From Pholiota molesta (lineage: Eukaryota; Basidiomycota; Agaricomycetes; Agaricales; Strophariaceae): a stretch of DNA of 64,000 nucleotides. How positions within the stretch are numbered: position 1 is the stretch's first letter; each line of letters starts with the position of its first letter. The stretch is from positions 682,001-746,000 of the forward strand of contig JACGCK010000002.1 in the NCBI GenBank assembly GCA_014925825.1. The letters are read 5' to 3'. Position numbers and translations under genes: made by a program. Of the stretch, positions 1 through 12,947 are shown in pieces. The notes beneath the pieces were generated by a model. The model was not told the origin of the DNA. It worked only from the letters and a program-made list of their open reading frames with translations, and did no database searches.

Positions 1-13
1 TCTCGCCCAAAAT

Positions 14-562
14 CATGACATCTCTGCCGGACGATACGTTGCGCAAAGTATGCGCTGATATCCTACAACGTTATCGATCTTAATATTTCGTATTGTACGC
101 AGATTCTCGTACAAATTCAACAAACCGCTATACAATCTCAAAGGGCCCTCAATGTTTCCGTACAACAAGCTTCAGCAAAGGAACGCGAACGCAGAATTCT
201 GCAATTGACTATCGACGAAATTACTCAAATGAAAGGCAACGTAAATTTGTACAAAGGTGTAGGAAAGATGTATGTCTAACTTCGCCATTCTGGACCGCGA
301 TAGACGACATAACTCTACCTAGGTTCATGAACGTCCCTCGCGGTTTAATGGAAGACGAGCTCAAAGCTCAGGAAAAAGAGCTGTCTGACGATATAACTAG
401 TCTCAACAAAAAGGTTCGATTTCATGGTCTTCCAGATTTCTTATATCTTACCCCGTCCTTTAGTCAAAATATCTCGAGAAACAATTCAATGATGCTCAAT
501 CACAACTCCGAGATATCGTAAGTTTTGATTATTGCCGTCCTCTGCAACAGCTTGTTCAATAA
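14..562 (+). CDS. PFD1: Prefoldin subunit 1
   Basis: Beta-type subunit of the cytosolic prefoldin hexamer, which hands unfolded actin and tubulin to the CCT chaperonin. The start ATG at 14 opens a short first exon (MTSLPDDTLRK). Exon 2 follows an acceptor near 102 and reads through an amphipathic helix (QQTAIQSQRAL) to the family's hairpin motif VNLYKGVGKM at about 240-270. Exon 3 starts FMNVPRGLMEDEL near 322, and exon 4 gives the C-terminal coiled coil (KYLEKQFNDAQSQLRDI) up to about 518. Domain order and length fit prefoldin 1 (helix, beta hairpin, helix). The C-terminus is unclear: after QLRDI there is either read-through to the stop at 560-562 or another splice at the GTAAGT at 518-523. 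The gene runs tail to tail with the ABC transporter. The family call is firm; the exact 3' end is not. Confidence 0.85.
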
Positions 563-1000
563 TTGCACATGAATAGTTCCATCATGCACCAAAACAATAA
601 TTATAAAGCCATTGTTGACAATAGTAGCTGACAGACATAGTTCATGCCGCTCGTATCTGTTATCACCCCGCATTTTCTGAATTCTACGGCTCAAGCTATA
701 TCTTTGGTGAGCTCTAAGCGCTTTATGACGCTTAACGCAATATAGGCGGGCATCCCTCCGCTTTTCTCCAACCGAAGTCTAACCTCGACGGGTGGGTACT
801 AATGTAGCACATTGTACAAAAACCACCATATCTCGTACATTCTAAAACCCAGGACTTTCGACGAGTTGTGGCGAAGCAAGCAAATCAGTATTAAATTCAC
901 GAAAGCCGCCGAGAATCTCGCCCCAGCTAATCTCATTAGCATCTACATGGTATATCATAAATCTATCAACTCTAAGGCCATGCCATCTATCATTAACGCG
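563..1000. other. Convergent intergenic spacer
   Basis: Tail-to-tail spacer between prefoldin 1 (+) and the ABC transporter (-). It probably holds both 3' untranslated regions and polyadenylation signals. A 69-codon open frame at 812-1021 overlaps the last ABC exon in antisense and has no recognisable family features. I see no RNA gene or repeat here. Confidence 0.5.
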
Positions 1001-4000
1001 CTATCGCTTGTGGTATCGTAAATATCGGGAAGCAACTAAATGGTTGATGTTAGCGAGTCATTAGTTTTGTGAGGAGGATTACACTTACTGATAGTAATGA
1101 TGAGATTGAAAACTAAAGAAAGTTATAATCGATAAGTATTAATTATATGGATCTCTTGGGGAGTAACTCACCGAAGAATGAAAACAGGATGAAGGCATCG
1201 CGCCACCTATGCGAGAAGAAGATATTCAAGGGCTCGTAAAATTGGTCGCCTACACGGTACTGGCAGTAGCGACAACGAATTGTATCCATTGCATTGTCCA
1301 GGTATCCTCCAGCAAGTTCGACGAAGCTTTGAGCCCAAGAGTTGCAAGTTTGCCCCTGGGGAGGGTCAAATATAGCAAATTCGTCTGATTTACATTGCAG
1401 GATAAGTCCACTACGAAAACAAATGATCAGCGCAAAGTATGCAGTGTAGATGGAGTAGACTTACTGTAATTCCGTGGATACCATGGCAGCGAGTGTACGG
1501 GTATAGGGATTCAGCTGGTATAGCCATGATCGCCAGAACTTGATCATAGTTGGGTATGGGAGCGTTGCTCCGCAGAACGTCGACAGAACAAGCGAAATGA
1601 ACGGATTGAATAGAACGGCGACCTAGTCACGATGTTAGGTGGACATGTTTATTGGAAATAGTAACAGCGACTCACTTGAACACTAGGCGACAACGCAGCA
1701 ACCATTTGGCCTAGGGACACTCCGAATAATAACATGAACAGAATGATAAGCAGTTGGAATCCCGTGCCATTTGTTCCAGCGCTGCCTTGACCGAAGCCCA
1801 TAGGATAGACCTACCACCTGATCAATATCTTGCAGAAATATTAGACGAGACAGAAACGTACCATGAGAACCCAATAGAGGATACCACATATGATACTATA
1901 GGGAATCTCTCCAAGAAGCTGACCGATGGCGAAAACATAGGGCGAATAAATTCGACTGGATGATTCCCTGATAAAGGTTCCTGGTAAGGCCGGTTTATCA
2001 GCGTCTCGGGAAACTAGAGGAAAGTAAGTCGCATACTTCGATTGAAAATGAACATCGGCTCGATTTGTGCCATGACGAGTGCAGGTAGGACGACGACCCA
2101 GAAGCTGTCAGTGGTTCGAGAGTACATCAGAAAAAAGATTCAAACAGTCGCTGTCAGAAAATACATACATTCCGAATACTCTGAATTGCAGCTCCCTTAT
2201 ACTGTTGCCAAGTTGGAGGAATGACAGTGAGATGAAGAGGGAAATGAACGAGGCGACGAAAAGGCGACTAAAGATATAATCCGGAGACCTCCAAAGTGCC
2301 GTGTTGTTCCTTTGAACGACGATTTTCAATTGGTACCAGAAGGGCGTCGCATCTGTAGAAAGCATTAGATTCCATTGAAAAGCTAAAAACCACATGAACG
2401 ATCGTGCACTCACAGGTCGACAAATCTGTATTGCCTGATTCCGGGCGTAAGAGTGCTTTTTCCTTGATCTCAGCAATTTCTTGCTTCGCTTTCTGTTGTT
2501 CGGGTGAGTCCAACCAGATGTCTTTCCAGTCACGGTCTCCAATTCGGGGAGTGACTCCTGCACCGATAGCTTCGAGCATGTATTCCGCTGGATTGACATT
2601 TTCCGGGCATGGCGCTCCATGGCGAGCGAAATAATCCCGAACAATGTGGGAATCTTGACCGATGTCGCCGAAGTAAACCGTTTCGCCACCTCGTTCCAAC
2701 AGCAATAGTCGATCAAAACTCTCAAAGAGCAGAGAAGACGGTTGATGGATGGTGCATAGAATGGCTTGCCCTTGATCTGCCAATTTTCTGAGGAAACGCA
2801 CAAGATTCCATGCACTGCCAGAGTTTCATTATCAGCAAAGTATTGCTAAGGCGATACGAGAAACTGACCTCTGAGCATCAAGACCAGACGTTGGTTCATC
2901 CAGGAATAGCAAGAGTTCAGGTTTGCTAGCGAGCTCGACACCGATTGTCAATCTCTTGCGCGCTTCCATATCAAGACTGAAGACTAAGGCTTCCGATAGG
3001 TTTTGCAATTCGAGGAGTTCGATCATTTCTTCCACGTATCGGTCTTTCTCTTCCTTGGGAACACTCGATGGCTGTCTCAAGTAAGCCGAGAATCGCATGG
3101 CCTCTCGAACAGTAGCAGTTCCTGAAGTGGATGTTAGTGATTATCTCACCAGCGTTTCTAGAACTCCGTACCTTCGTGGACGTCCATTTGTTCCGCTATT
3201 GTTTTGTCAGCGAGATCGATGAGACAAAATTGAGCAGTTGACTTACCATAGGCGGTGCATCTGGCGAAATCAGCAGGGAGAGGTCTACCATCCACCAGGA
3301 CATCCCCGCTAACTACACCGATATTTTTGCGTTGGGCAAGCACATCAAGACAAGTCGTTTTGCCTGTCGAACCTTTATCAGTACAGCGAAAAGATATCAA
3401 AATCATTGTCACGTACCAGCTCCACTAGCTCCCATGAGCGCAGTCAGGGTACCGGGTTTAACGTACCCTTGAACGTCATGTAACAGACGGAGAGGGCCGT
3501 TGGGGCTGGGAACATGGTAATTGAGACCTTCCCAAGTAAACGTCTTCCTATATACAGTCGACTTCTCAAATCTGTTCAAATGTGAGAAAACGAAACATTG
3601 AAGCAAATTAATCGAAACCACTGACTTATCCTCCGTAATCGAGGCGTACTTTTCGTCCTTTTCATCTAGCTTGCTATTCTTGAGTAATTTCTTCTCTTGC
3701 AGCGCAGCATTGAGTCTCTTCGTTTCTTCGTTTTCTTTTGCAAAAATTCTCAAAGACAGGTTCAACCCGTATTGCTATAGGAATATAAGCACGAGGCTTC
3801 TCCGAGGTCGGCAAAGCGTACTCACCGGATAGAATTCCAAAGCACAAATTTGGGTTACTTGGAATAGAATGAAAAATCCGATCAACACAGGAAGATGACG
3901 GCGCCAAAGATCGTTAACATCTAAGTCGTATTGTGCTTTGATGTACGCAGTACCGGTGATGATGTTGCTTCCCGTTGCTGCTCCGAGGAGAGTGCAGGCT

Positions 4001-7000
4001 TGATTCGGACCAAGGCCAGTTCTGAAAATTGTGATGAATAACCAACTAATTGTCAAATGGATTCGCGTACGGATATTTGTTCAAACCGGGAAGATTTCGT
4101 GGCACTATGCTACTTCCATCGCAGGTAAGCTATAAGCATATTCAATAAATGATCAAGTGGAAAAGGAGCAGAACAAACCGAAATTCGCATGAACTCATTC
4201 TCCATACAGGCTTGCCAGGCTTTGATAGATGTTTGAGGCGTGGAACAGGGATATCAATATCAGAAAACTCACCGTAAGCAATGGGGTTAACGTAGTACTA
4301 GATCATTTATGTTAAATTTGCGCTTTGCTCGGAAAACGAAAAGCTTACAATCCAGAACAACCACCGTTTCATCCTGATCACTGGCAAAATATAGCCAGTA
4401 TATTCAACACTGCGAAAAGTTAATTGAGCGTAATTCAGACAAAAACGAAGATAACTCACAAATTGGGGATGAAGAAGACAGCGAGACGGAAGGCGGAATC
4501 GAAGTTGAAGCAGACAAGGCCGAAGGAACGGAAAAATCCCTGCATCACCAAGTACGCGATATAATTAAAGAGATGGAACGTGAAGAATCCGCCTGCCGAG
4601 CGATGGAGACCGCTCATAAAGTAGACAATGATGTTGAAGATGACAATACGCAACGCGGATATCGGGATGTCAGCCAAAGTATTCGCAACAGCGATAGCTG
4701 AAGCTCTGTACATTCCATAGCTGGTCTGAAGAATGAGATGAGCGAAAAGCAAATAAAAACATAAAAGAATGGGTATCTACCTGTTTTCGCAGAATGGGAC
4801 GTCCGACCATTTGCATGGGCATCTGTAAAGAAGGGTTTAAAATCATTGCACAAGGCGGAACGAGGAAAAGAATCCCTAGAATTACGTACCTCACCGAATG
4901 CGTCCAAACAGGTTGTCAAGAGTGCTGCGAAGACCACACTTCCACGCGTGAATGCACCAGCAGACGTTAAGGGTTGGTTGACAAAAGCAGCTCCAATGAC
5001 AATAGCCAAGAGCTAGACAAAGCATGACATTCAATATCATGTTTATTTCTTTCCAAGAGGAATAGCGAATAACTTACCGTCGAAAGAAAATAACTCGTGG
5101 CCAGTTGGAATCTGTCCTGAAGTTTCTGTTGAAACTGGCGAACCGTCAAAGCCTTAACTTGACCAGTAAATCCAAGAGTATATGGGCTTTTTTTCGAGAC
5201 GCCTTTCTTCTTGTCGGCAGCAACAGCAGCACGGAATGCCTCTTGATCAGCTTTTTCGGTTTCCATATACAATTTGTACTGGGCCAATTCGTTTTTATTG
5301 GTACGGGCATATGCAGATCGGTGGAAGGCATCATCCATGGCCTCCGGTGTAGCTGGAACATCCTGTGCCGACCTTCCCGGTGCAAACCGACGTTCATTGG
5401 GATCAGTGCAACCAGTCAAATAGTCGGCAGTGCTCTGGCGGGGGAGGGCCTGGAAACCAAGATTCTCGAAGTACGCGCGAGCTTGCGAAGGGGGACCATA
5501 GAAGACTTGGCGACCTTGATCAAGGACAAGAACTTTGTCGAATAATTCATAGATGCTTTCTCCAGCTTGATATCTAAAATAAAAATAGACAAAAAATGAG
5601 CAGATAAGCATTTCGCCCAATTCGTAAGGCAGGAATCACTTACAAAGAAACAAATGTCGTCTGTCCCAAAACATCGGTCATCACTCGCAAGCTCTTTGCA
5701 AAATCGAGAGCAGTGGAAGCGTCCAAACCGCGGGTCGAGTTGTCCCAGCACTGTACGCGAGCCCGAGTAGCCATCATCTCAGCAATACTGACGCGCTTGC
5801 GTTCGCCACCAGAAACACCGCGCACGAACTCGTCACCAACAAGAGTCTGCTTCGTATGCGATATATTCAACATGCGCAAAAGAAGATCTGACACCTCAGT
5901 ATCGAATTGCTTGCGAGTAACGCCCGGTAGCCTGCCATTAGGACCGGGGGTCTTGCTGGAGATAGAAGCGCGTTAAACTTAGTGCACCCCATTCCAAGCG
6001 AAGATAAGAACCCACGTTGACAAAGCGAAAGCTAGCGTCTGAGCCACGGTCAAAGTTGCCATATGAATGTCATCTATTAATAATCTTGCGCGTTAATTAT
6101 CACGTAGAAGGCAATGACTGTCGATACTGACCTTCCTGATTATAAACCACTTCGCCTTTGTAATATTTCGCCATCTCTTCGGCATCAATGCCTGCGTACA
6201 ACACGTTTCCGGATATTTTGGCATAACCATCCCTTTGATTGGCAATAGTTTTCAGGAAGGTACTGCAGCCAGCTCCAGGACAACCGAGGACGAGACACAT
6301 CTCTCCGGGCTTCAAGGCCCCAGAAGATCTGCGAAAAGGGTCACGTTCCATGAGCTCAAAAAAATCCTTCTGACAGTAGTCAGACACGTACTTGTGAAGA
6401 ATTGTGCGGGTCGGAAACTCTTTTTTACCGGGGAGGATTTTCGAGAACAAGCCCAAAAGCCATAAGATGGGTGCCAAGACGAATCCAATCACAGCTCCTA
6501 GAAGCCAATAAGAATCGCAATAAACTGAGAACGTAAATGACTTACCTCCAAGGTCGCCCATGTAAATCTTTCATCGTTCATAGAACGAGATTAGCTAAAT
6601 GTGAAAGAGAGGGTACAGCATGCTAGCGCACCTTGCTATCCAACCCTCCCATAACTTCTACTTGCAAATCATCCCAAACAACTCCAACATTCTACGCGTT
6701 TCGGTCAGTGGGGGTGTCGCAGTCTTGAGTGCGAATAATACACGTACTTTGTGCTTGATTCCTGCCTCTTGATTGGCATCGTTGGAGGATGTAAGATATT
6801 CGCGAAGGTCGAAGCGTTCTTGTTGTTCTAATGCAGCGCCTTTCTCAACATCGTGCGCAGTTGCAGTAGAGTCAGTCAGGCTCTGAACAACCTCTGATCG
6901 AATAGTAAGTTGTCTGGAAAGTTCGTTGAATTCTTGTTCGGCTTGAGCGATATCGACATGATGAGCATCGGGGTCTTCGTGTGAAACGGAGATTTGGGTA

Positions 7001-7062
7001 TGCGCAGTCGTGTTCAAGCCGTTTTCCAAAGGGGCGCCTTTGCCTTCTGAGAAGTCAGGCAT
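1001..7062 (-). CDS. PDR-type ABCG multidrug transporter (full size)
   Basis: Plasma-membrane ATP-driven exporter of hydrophobic compounds such as drugs, azoles and plant defence chemicals, with the fungal PDR layout NBD-TMD-NBD-TMD. The start at 7062 ([11 protein letters not shown]) opens a hydrophilic N-terminus. NBD1 has the degenerate fungal Walker [13 protein letters not shown] near 6255-6290, the signature [10 protein letters not shown] near 5780-5815 and [11 protein letters not shown] near 5710-5745. TMD1 spans about 5090-3780. NBD2 has Walker A GASGAGKTTCLD, split by an intron at about 3365-3415, the PDR-type signature [10 protein letters not shown] near 2940-2970 and Walker [14 protein letters not shown] near 2880-2915. 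TMD2 spans about 2350-1030. The last exons read [16 protein letters not shown] and end SRYLRYHKR before the TAG at 1001-1003. More than 15 short introns are evident. No frame break was seen. Substrate and exact subfamily cannot be told from sequence alone. Confidence 0.93.
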
Positions 7063-9432
7063 TTGGAAGAGGGGAAACGGATTTTACAGCTCACTTGGGA
7101 TAGAAAGTTTGAAAGGTCGTTATATAGTATGGCATTTCCGGTGACCGCGATGCGAGCAGAAAATATAGCCCCTTTTGTAAAAGTATTGCACCTAATACTC
7201 CACCTAAAGAGTCAGAATGCAAGGGTCCAAGGATGACGGAGCCGGTCGATGGACCGTCTCCGAGCCAAGATGAACTGTGGGAAGGCAAAAGGGATTGCTG
7301 CTATGATGACATTCTTGCACTCTAGGGCAAATGTCGGGAGATGACAGAGATTTGTCTGACTAAATGCTGAGTTTTGGGTCTAGTTTCGCACCTAACAATG
7401 CCAAGTTGGCTGTGTTTTGACCTCTGGGGTACTCATAGAACCCTCGATTGGTAAGATATCTGCGCCATGCGACATTACAAACCCCTTCAACAAATTTGCT
7501 GCGTTGATGCTAGGCGCTCTCAAGTTTTGACCAGAACATACGCGCGCTGGAGCCGGACGTTACCAAAAAAAAAACATTAAATTCATCGACTTGAATGCCA
7601 CTGCTGTACATATTATATGCTCAAGGTATCAACTCATGTGATCATTCGAAAAGGGCATGGACTTGCCAGTTGATCAAACCCTTCGACATGTCAAATCCCC
7701 ACGTTTCGAGAGGATGCTTCGTTTCAAAAAATAGAATAACGCACAAAATACCCATAGAGAACGGGATCGGAAAGTATTTTGAACGATATCTTGGCTTCCG
7801 GTGGCCGCGTTGTTTTTGGTCGACGTCGAGCATGAGTCAGAGTGCGGTTTGGACAAGAATAACAACCCGGCTCCATCGAAAGAGGAAGAGGACGAACACG
7901 TATACCACCTGCCGATATCGCTTAGGTGAAGAAAAAAAAAATGGAGTTTGATTCCACAAGCGGAGTTCTAACCTTTACAAGTACATCCATGAGGATTAAG
8001 ATCTTGGAAAGCTTTTAGCTCAGGTTTCTGCAGCTCTAAGACCCAAATAACGAGATAGATGACGAGAATATAGATAACGATCATTCAGTCAATATTACCC
8101 TTGAAGGTTTGCGATCCGATGGTTTGATAAAAAGAGCATCATAACATAGACAAAACTTAAAAGTATAGAGAGAACATGTGCGTCACAAGAGCATAGGGCG
8201 TTAGGCGGAATTAAACATATCGAAGGACCCAGGCAAAACGAGCTCAATGCACTGTGGTAGCAGTCGATAAACTAGGTGCTGACTTCCAAGATGTTTGACA
8301 GAGGTAAATGGACATGACCAAGAGCATCCAAGTATAATAGTAAGCAGGTGTTGCGAAAAATAGACGACCAATTGCAGTCCATCGATAGGGCAGCGGGCAG
8401 CCTTTCATTGTGTGCGGAACACCACACCTCGATTCGTAATTTCGTCTTTGGAGATAATCTAGAGCAGCGCCAGGCGGTTCTCATAGGAAACAAAGAGGAA
8501 TGATACTCATAATGTCATCTTAGACGCGCAGGCAGGGTCCTTGAAGTCGAACATGAATTTGGACTTGATTGGCACTGATTACTAGTGCTTGGCTAGAGAG
8601 CCGCCTTACGAACGCCTTGTTCGTCTTCCCAACACCTTTATCATCCACCATCATCGCAAATTATCTTCATCACCGAGTAATTTCTCCCGAGCGGAAGGAC
8701 GTGTTCTCTGTGTGTCAATTGTCAAAACGTGTCTGATTCACCAATGAAGATTCGGCGCAAAAATACGTGAACAAGGTACTACCAGACCGTGGGTTGCACT
8801 TGCTCTTGTTTGCACTTGGTGCCTGCTGTCAGCCTGCCTATCGTTGTATGCCGATAATCTATCTTGATGCCCTCAGGCAAATCCAGACATGGCACTGTCA
8901 GTTCATTCCGTTGAGTCCGCTTTTATCAAACCCACCCCTCGCTCTTTTATTGCACAGCTGTCGGAATCTAGCCTCAAGGGCCATATCAAGTGCATAGAGC
9001 GGACGTTGTCTTTTGATCTTCTGCTGACAACCTATGACTTCGGATAAGCTGGCACATCTTCCCCTCTCATGCTACAATGCAATCTCAAGCGGCTTCGTCT
9101 CGTTAGGACTGGTATCGAAATAAGGCCTCTGAAATGTATGCAGGTATGCTTGCCGTTGATAAAAGGACAGCGAAAATAGAGATTCTCTCGAGGTACTGAG
9201 GTATTGAGAACGCAAATCTTCCATTCCACATGTCCCCAAAGATTGCACTGCACGGCCGTGTCTGTGCACTTCATCCGATGGACAGTTCGCCCTGGCTCAC
9301 ATCACACGAAATGTCAATGTTAACGAAGTACTAAATCCATTCCGTTGATTCTTTTACAAAGCACGTACGAATACAAGTATGTAGCCTCCGAGCTGGCTTC
9401 GTTCCCCGCTCTTTTGCCATTCGATTTCTACG
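7063..9432. promoter_or_regulatory. Long shared promoter region
   Basis: About 2.4 kb between the divergent ABC transporter (-) and GH128 gene (+). It must hold both promoters. Open frames here (for example 7595-7951 +, 8272-8493 -, 9032-9274 -) carry no recognisable domain and look like chance frames. A poly-A run lies near 7567. I recognise no RNA gene or mobile element. The unusual length fits a transporter gene with complex, stress-responsive control, which is inference only. Confidence 0.4.
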
Positions 9433-11036
9433 ATGCTCGCCCGTGCATCTCTGTGGTTTTTCCTTGCTATTGCCCTAGATGTTATGGTCCATACCAACGC
9501 TGCCAACTCCACCGATTCGAATCCTTCTATAACAACTAACTCCCATACTGCAACCTCCGGTTCGACTTCTCGCAGCTCAACGGCTACGATTACTAAGACT
9601 TCTGCGAGTCCGAAACCTCCGCCCCCTCCAAGTCCTACACCTTCTAGCACGCAGTCTTTTACACATACTAGCACCAGTAGCACAACGTCCTCTGGAACTA
9701 CTTCTATTATTTCTTCTACTTCTTTGACTACCAGCTCTTCTGCGACTACCAGCCCTTCTGTAACTGCAAATCCCACTGCGTCTACCAATTCTACTGCGAC
9801 TGTGACTAATATTCCACTACCACTCGGTAATGGGACGAAAAATTCAAAACGCGGTCTAGGATATGCAGGATCTGTTCCAGGAGATGTCATTAATGCAAAT
9901 CAAACCAACAGTGTATTGTCATGGCAATACAACTGGGCTAGCATCCCACCGGACTACCTTGCAACGTCAAACATTCCTTATGTTCCCATGCAATGGGGTA
10001 GCGTCGGGGCCTCCGATTTTTCCAACGAAGTCCAGACGCAAGGGGCGAAAAATATCCTTGTGAGTTCTGAAAAAAAAATTATTTGCGTTTTCTATTTTTT
10101 CAATGGCAGTTCAGACCTTCAATGAGCCTGACTTTGTCAATGAAGCCAACATGGACCCTGTAGATGCTGCAAACATCTGGATGCAGTCCATCGAACCCAT
10201 GAAATCTTTGGGCATTCGCCTCGGAGGGCCGGCAGTTACGGCTTCTAGTACAGGACGTCCTTGGTTGATTAGTTTTCTCGCGGCTTGTACCAACTGCACG
10301 ATCGATTTCCTGCCATTGCATTGGTATGGATCATTGCAATCTATCCTCTTCCTGCTTTTGACATGTCAAAATTAGGTACGGTGAGGGAGTAGAGGGATTT
10401 ATGAGCTACATTTTCGATGTGCATACCAATTTTCCTCAATATCCCATTTGGATCACTGAGTTCGCGGATACCTCGGGAAACCTCACAGGTCCGCCTTCAC
10501 ACCGCTCTAGCTAGATTCAGTGCTAACTTCACACCGACACTATAGAGGTCACGGATTTCCTCAACCAAACCATCACCACACTCGATACACTTGACTGGGT
10601 TGAGCGTTACGCTTGGTTTGGTTACTTCGTAAGTCGGTTTTGTGGCAGTGGATACCCACGTTTGCTCACACATGTCGGCCTCTGTTTCAGCGTCCACGCC
10701 AGGAGATCAACTACAGTACGTCGTTTTTCCTCTTGGCGATATGGAAATCAGATTCTGACTGTATCTTCAGATTTCTTGAATGATGATGGCTCACTAAACA
10801 CTCTGGGGGAAATATACCTTGAAGCTCGAACAATTCACACGGAGGCTTTGCCCAGTGGCCCCGCTGCGTCCAACACACAGAATGGCGCCGACATTCCGGG
10901 TCAGGCCCCTCCTACCAGCTGGCCTTCATTCAATGCTGCCATCAGTTGGAAGGCGACTGGCCCCGGTGTGCATTGGACCTTCGCTGTCATGATGCTGTCC
11001 AGCTGTCTGTGCGGAGCAATTTTGACCGTATGGTAG
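9433..11036 (+). CDS. GH128 glycoside hydrolase (Asl1-like, probable beta-1,3-glucanase), GPI-anchored
   Basis: Secreted wall enzyme of the fungal glycosyl hydrolase catalytic-core (GH128) family, which cleaves beta-1,3-glucan. A signal peptide (residues 1-24) is followed by about 110 residues very rich in Ser and Thr, typical of an O-mannosylated linker. The catalytic domain begins KRGLGYAGSVPGDV near 9850. Exon joins restore NILTFNEPDFVNEANMD (Glu of NEP as acid/base) across the intron at about 10060-10115, then HWYGEGVEGFMSYIFD, and YPIWITEFAD near 10450 (second catalytic Glu). RPRQEINYNFLNDDG follows the last introns. The C-terminus ends in a hydrophobic tail (WTFAVMMLSSCLCGAILTVW) after small residues, which fits a GPI-attachment signal. 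Five introns are inferred. It is divergent from the ABC transporter. Confidence 0.9.
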
Positions 11037-11453
11037 GGGTACATATACGGACAATAATCACGTAGACTGCTATATCTATCTTTGCGTTGGGCATACAGAT
11101 GGGCAGAAATAGTACCCTGATGTATATAACACACTCATTTGGACTTTACCACTGTCTCTTGTTCTACACGTCTCTTTTCCTGTGGCATAATTATCGGCAT
11201 ATGTAGTAGGTTATTATTGGACAAGTAATTTAATATCTGCATAGAGGAAATTGACAATTTTCATTTACATAAGAGTGCTGCATATCTACTACGTGCGTCG
11301 TGCGCACACCGCCAATTGCTGAGTACAAGAACGAATGCAGTTGTGGGAATAATATGGTATGACTAAGCCATAGAGTGACATTATGGGCAGTTCAGTGCGA
11401 CTTGGAGAAGCACTAGCACAGTGGCAGCTTTTTAGTAACCAGCGCAGGCAGCC
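11037..11453. other. Intergenic spacer with promoter of the EF-hand gene
   Basis: Same-strand spacer between GH128 and the EF-hand protein. It should carry the GH128 terminator and the next promoter. An open frame from 11383 overlaps the first EF-hand exon in another frame and is ignored. Nothing else is recognisable. Confidence 0.4.
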
Positions 11454-12734
11454 ATGTACAAGATTGTCTGTCTTTCGCTACTGGCTCTCGTCCAAGGCAG
11501 TTTCGGTCACGGTAGTCATGAAAGCACAGGGCCAGCTCAAGGCGAAACAATCCAAGAATATGCTCAGCGACACGTACGTCCCTATTGAGTCAAGAATACT
11601 GTGCTCTGCAATCTAACCTCCATGGAATAGATGTCCTCAGAACATCATATGTGCGCTAATGACCGCACATTATGAGATTGTCCTTGAATAATCTTTGTCT
11701 TTAGTGATTCCTTTGATATCCGGAGTTTCTTCCAACTGCATGATCTGAACAGGTAAGTACCTACAGGATAGTCCTTGGGTTATCACTTGACCGACGCGCT
11801 TTCAGGAATGGTGTCTGGGATAAGGACGAAATAGAAGCAATTTATGGTGTCCATCATGTGTATTCGCAGAAGAAGTCGAAGGCACGAGCCCGAATCTATC
11901 ATTCCCGGCGTCCCCTGACAGTTGTCATTTTAGGACGAGGTTGAGCACCAGAATAAAGCGAAACACGTTGTCAAAAAAGTCCTAGAAGCATTGGATCTTA
12001 ACAATGACGGTCTTGTTACACCTGAAGAGCTTGAGAAGGTCGGCCTTGCTGGTCTCCCCAATTTCGATGGCCTTGGAGCAGAGGGTCACCATTATGATGT
12101 TGAAAGTGGTACGCGAAACTCATGACTTTCTGCTATCTAGGCGTTCATCATTCTTCCCCATAACTCTTATAGAATTCTTCCTCCACCACGAAGGTATGTA
12201 ATCATGGTGAAGCTCTTCTGATTCACACTAATCGCTTATATAGAGCAATTCCACTCAACACCAGAAACACAGACAGACGAGTCCTATAACCACCCCGAAG
12301 ACTTGGAACATTTTGCGCACCATGCAGAAATTGAACACAAAGAGGCTGAACGCGAAGCAGCCTTCGAAGGCGTCTCTGTCGAGGAAGTCCTAGCATCTCT
12401 CGAAAAAGCTGCTGCCGCAGAGGCAGCAAATCAAAACCCAGACGGCTCGCCGAAAGCAGTCCCCGCCTCGAAGCCCGTAACAAGGATTACACCTCCGGAA
12501 AAGCAAGATCCAGCTATCAAATTCAAAGATGCTCAAACGGAAGGCGCCCGAAAGGGGGAATGGGGAACTGGATCAGAAGGTTACAAGCCACCTACAGACC
12601 CCAGTGATAAATTAAGGAAAAACTTGCCTTACAAGGTACTGTGCTCTGTTTCTTCCATCTTACTTTGAGTCTAAGAGCTGAAGCAGAATTCTCGAATGCA
12701 GTACAAGTTCCGTCGTAACTGGGGTGATTTCTAA
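11454..12734 (+). CDS. Secretory-pathway EF-hand protein (Ssp120/nucleobindin-like)
   Basis: Calcium-binding lumenal protein of the ER/Golgi. The start at 11454 (MYKIVCLSLLALVQGSFGHG) is a clear signal peptide cleaved near residue 18. The first EF loop is rebuilt across an intron near 11752-11805 as DLNRNGVWDKDE (Asp1, Asn3, Asn5, Gly6, Asp9, Glu12). The second, at about 11994-12030, is DLNNDGLVTPEE. Between and after lie acidic and His-rich helices (HFAHHAEIEHKEAEREA) like the nucleobindin and Ssp120 family, then a C-terminal segment ending KFRRNWGDF and TAA at 12732-12734. Yeast Ssp120 acts with the Emp46/47 cargo receptors; transfer of that role is inference. Several 50-60 nt introns. Converges on DOP1 with about 210 bp between the stops. 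Confidence 0.8.
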
Positions 12735-12947
12735 TGCATTACACGATATTTTGACATACCCATATATTTGGATAGCCTCCGCGTTTGACTGTACTTATTT
12801 TGAATTTTAAATTATCATGATATTTTGGATCTGGAGAGTGCAACTGTGGTGACAATTCAGTAGGTTTATTATCATAAACCTGGGTATCTTGCGATGTACA
12901 TGACAATGGAAAACGAGAAGATACAAATATGCTTAACTCCAGCGACC

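Noticed and set aside
9354..9890. 178-codon antisense ORF over the GH128 stalk
   Set aside because: Its Val/Glu-rich sequence is the complement of the Ser/Thr-rich codons; the plus-strand gene has a signal peptide and catalytic motifs.
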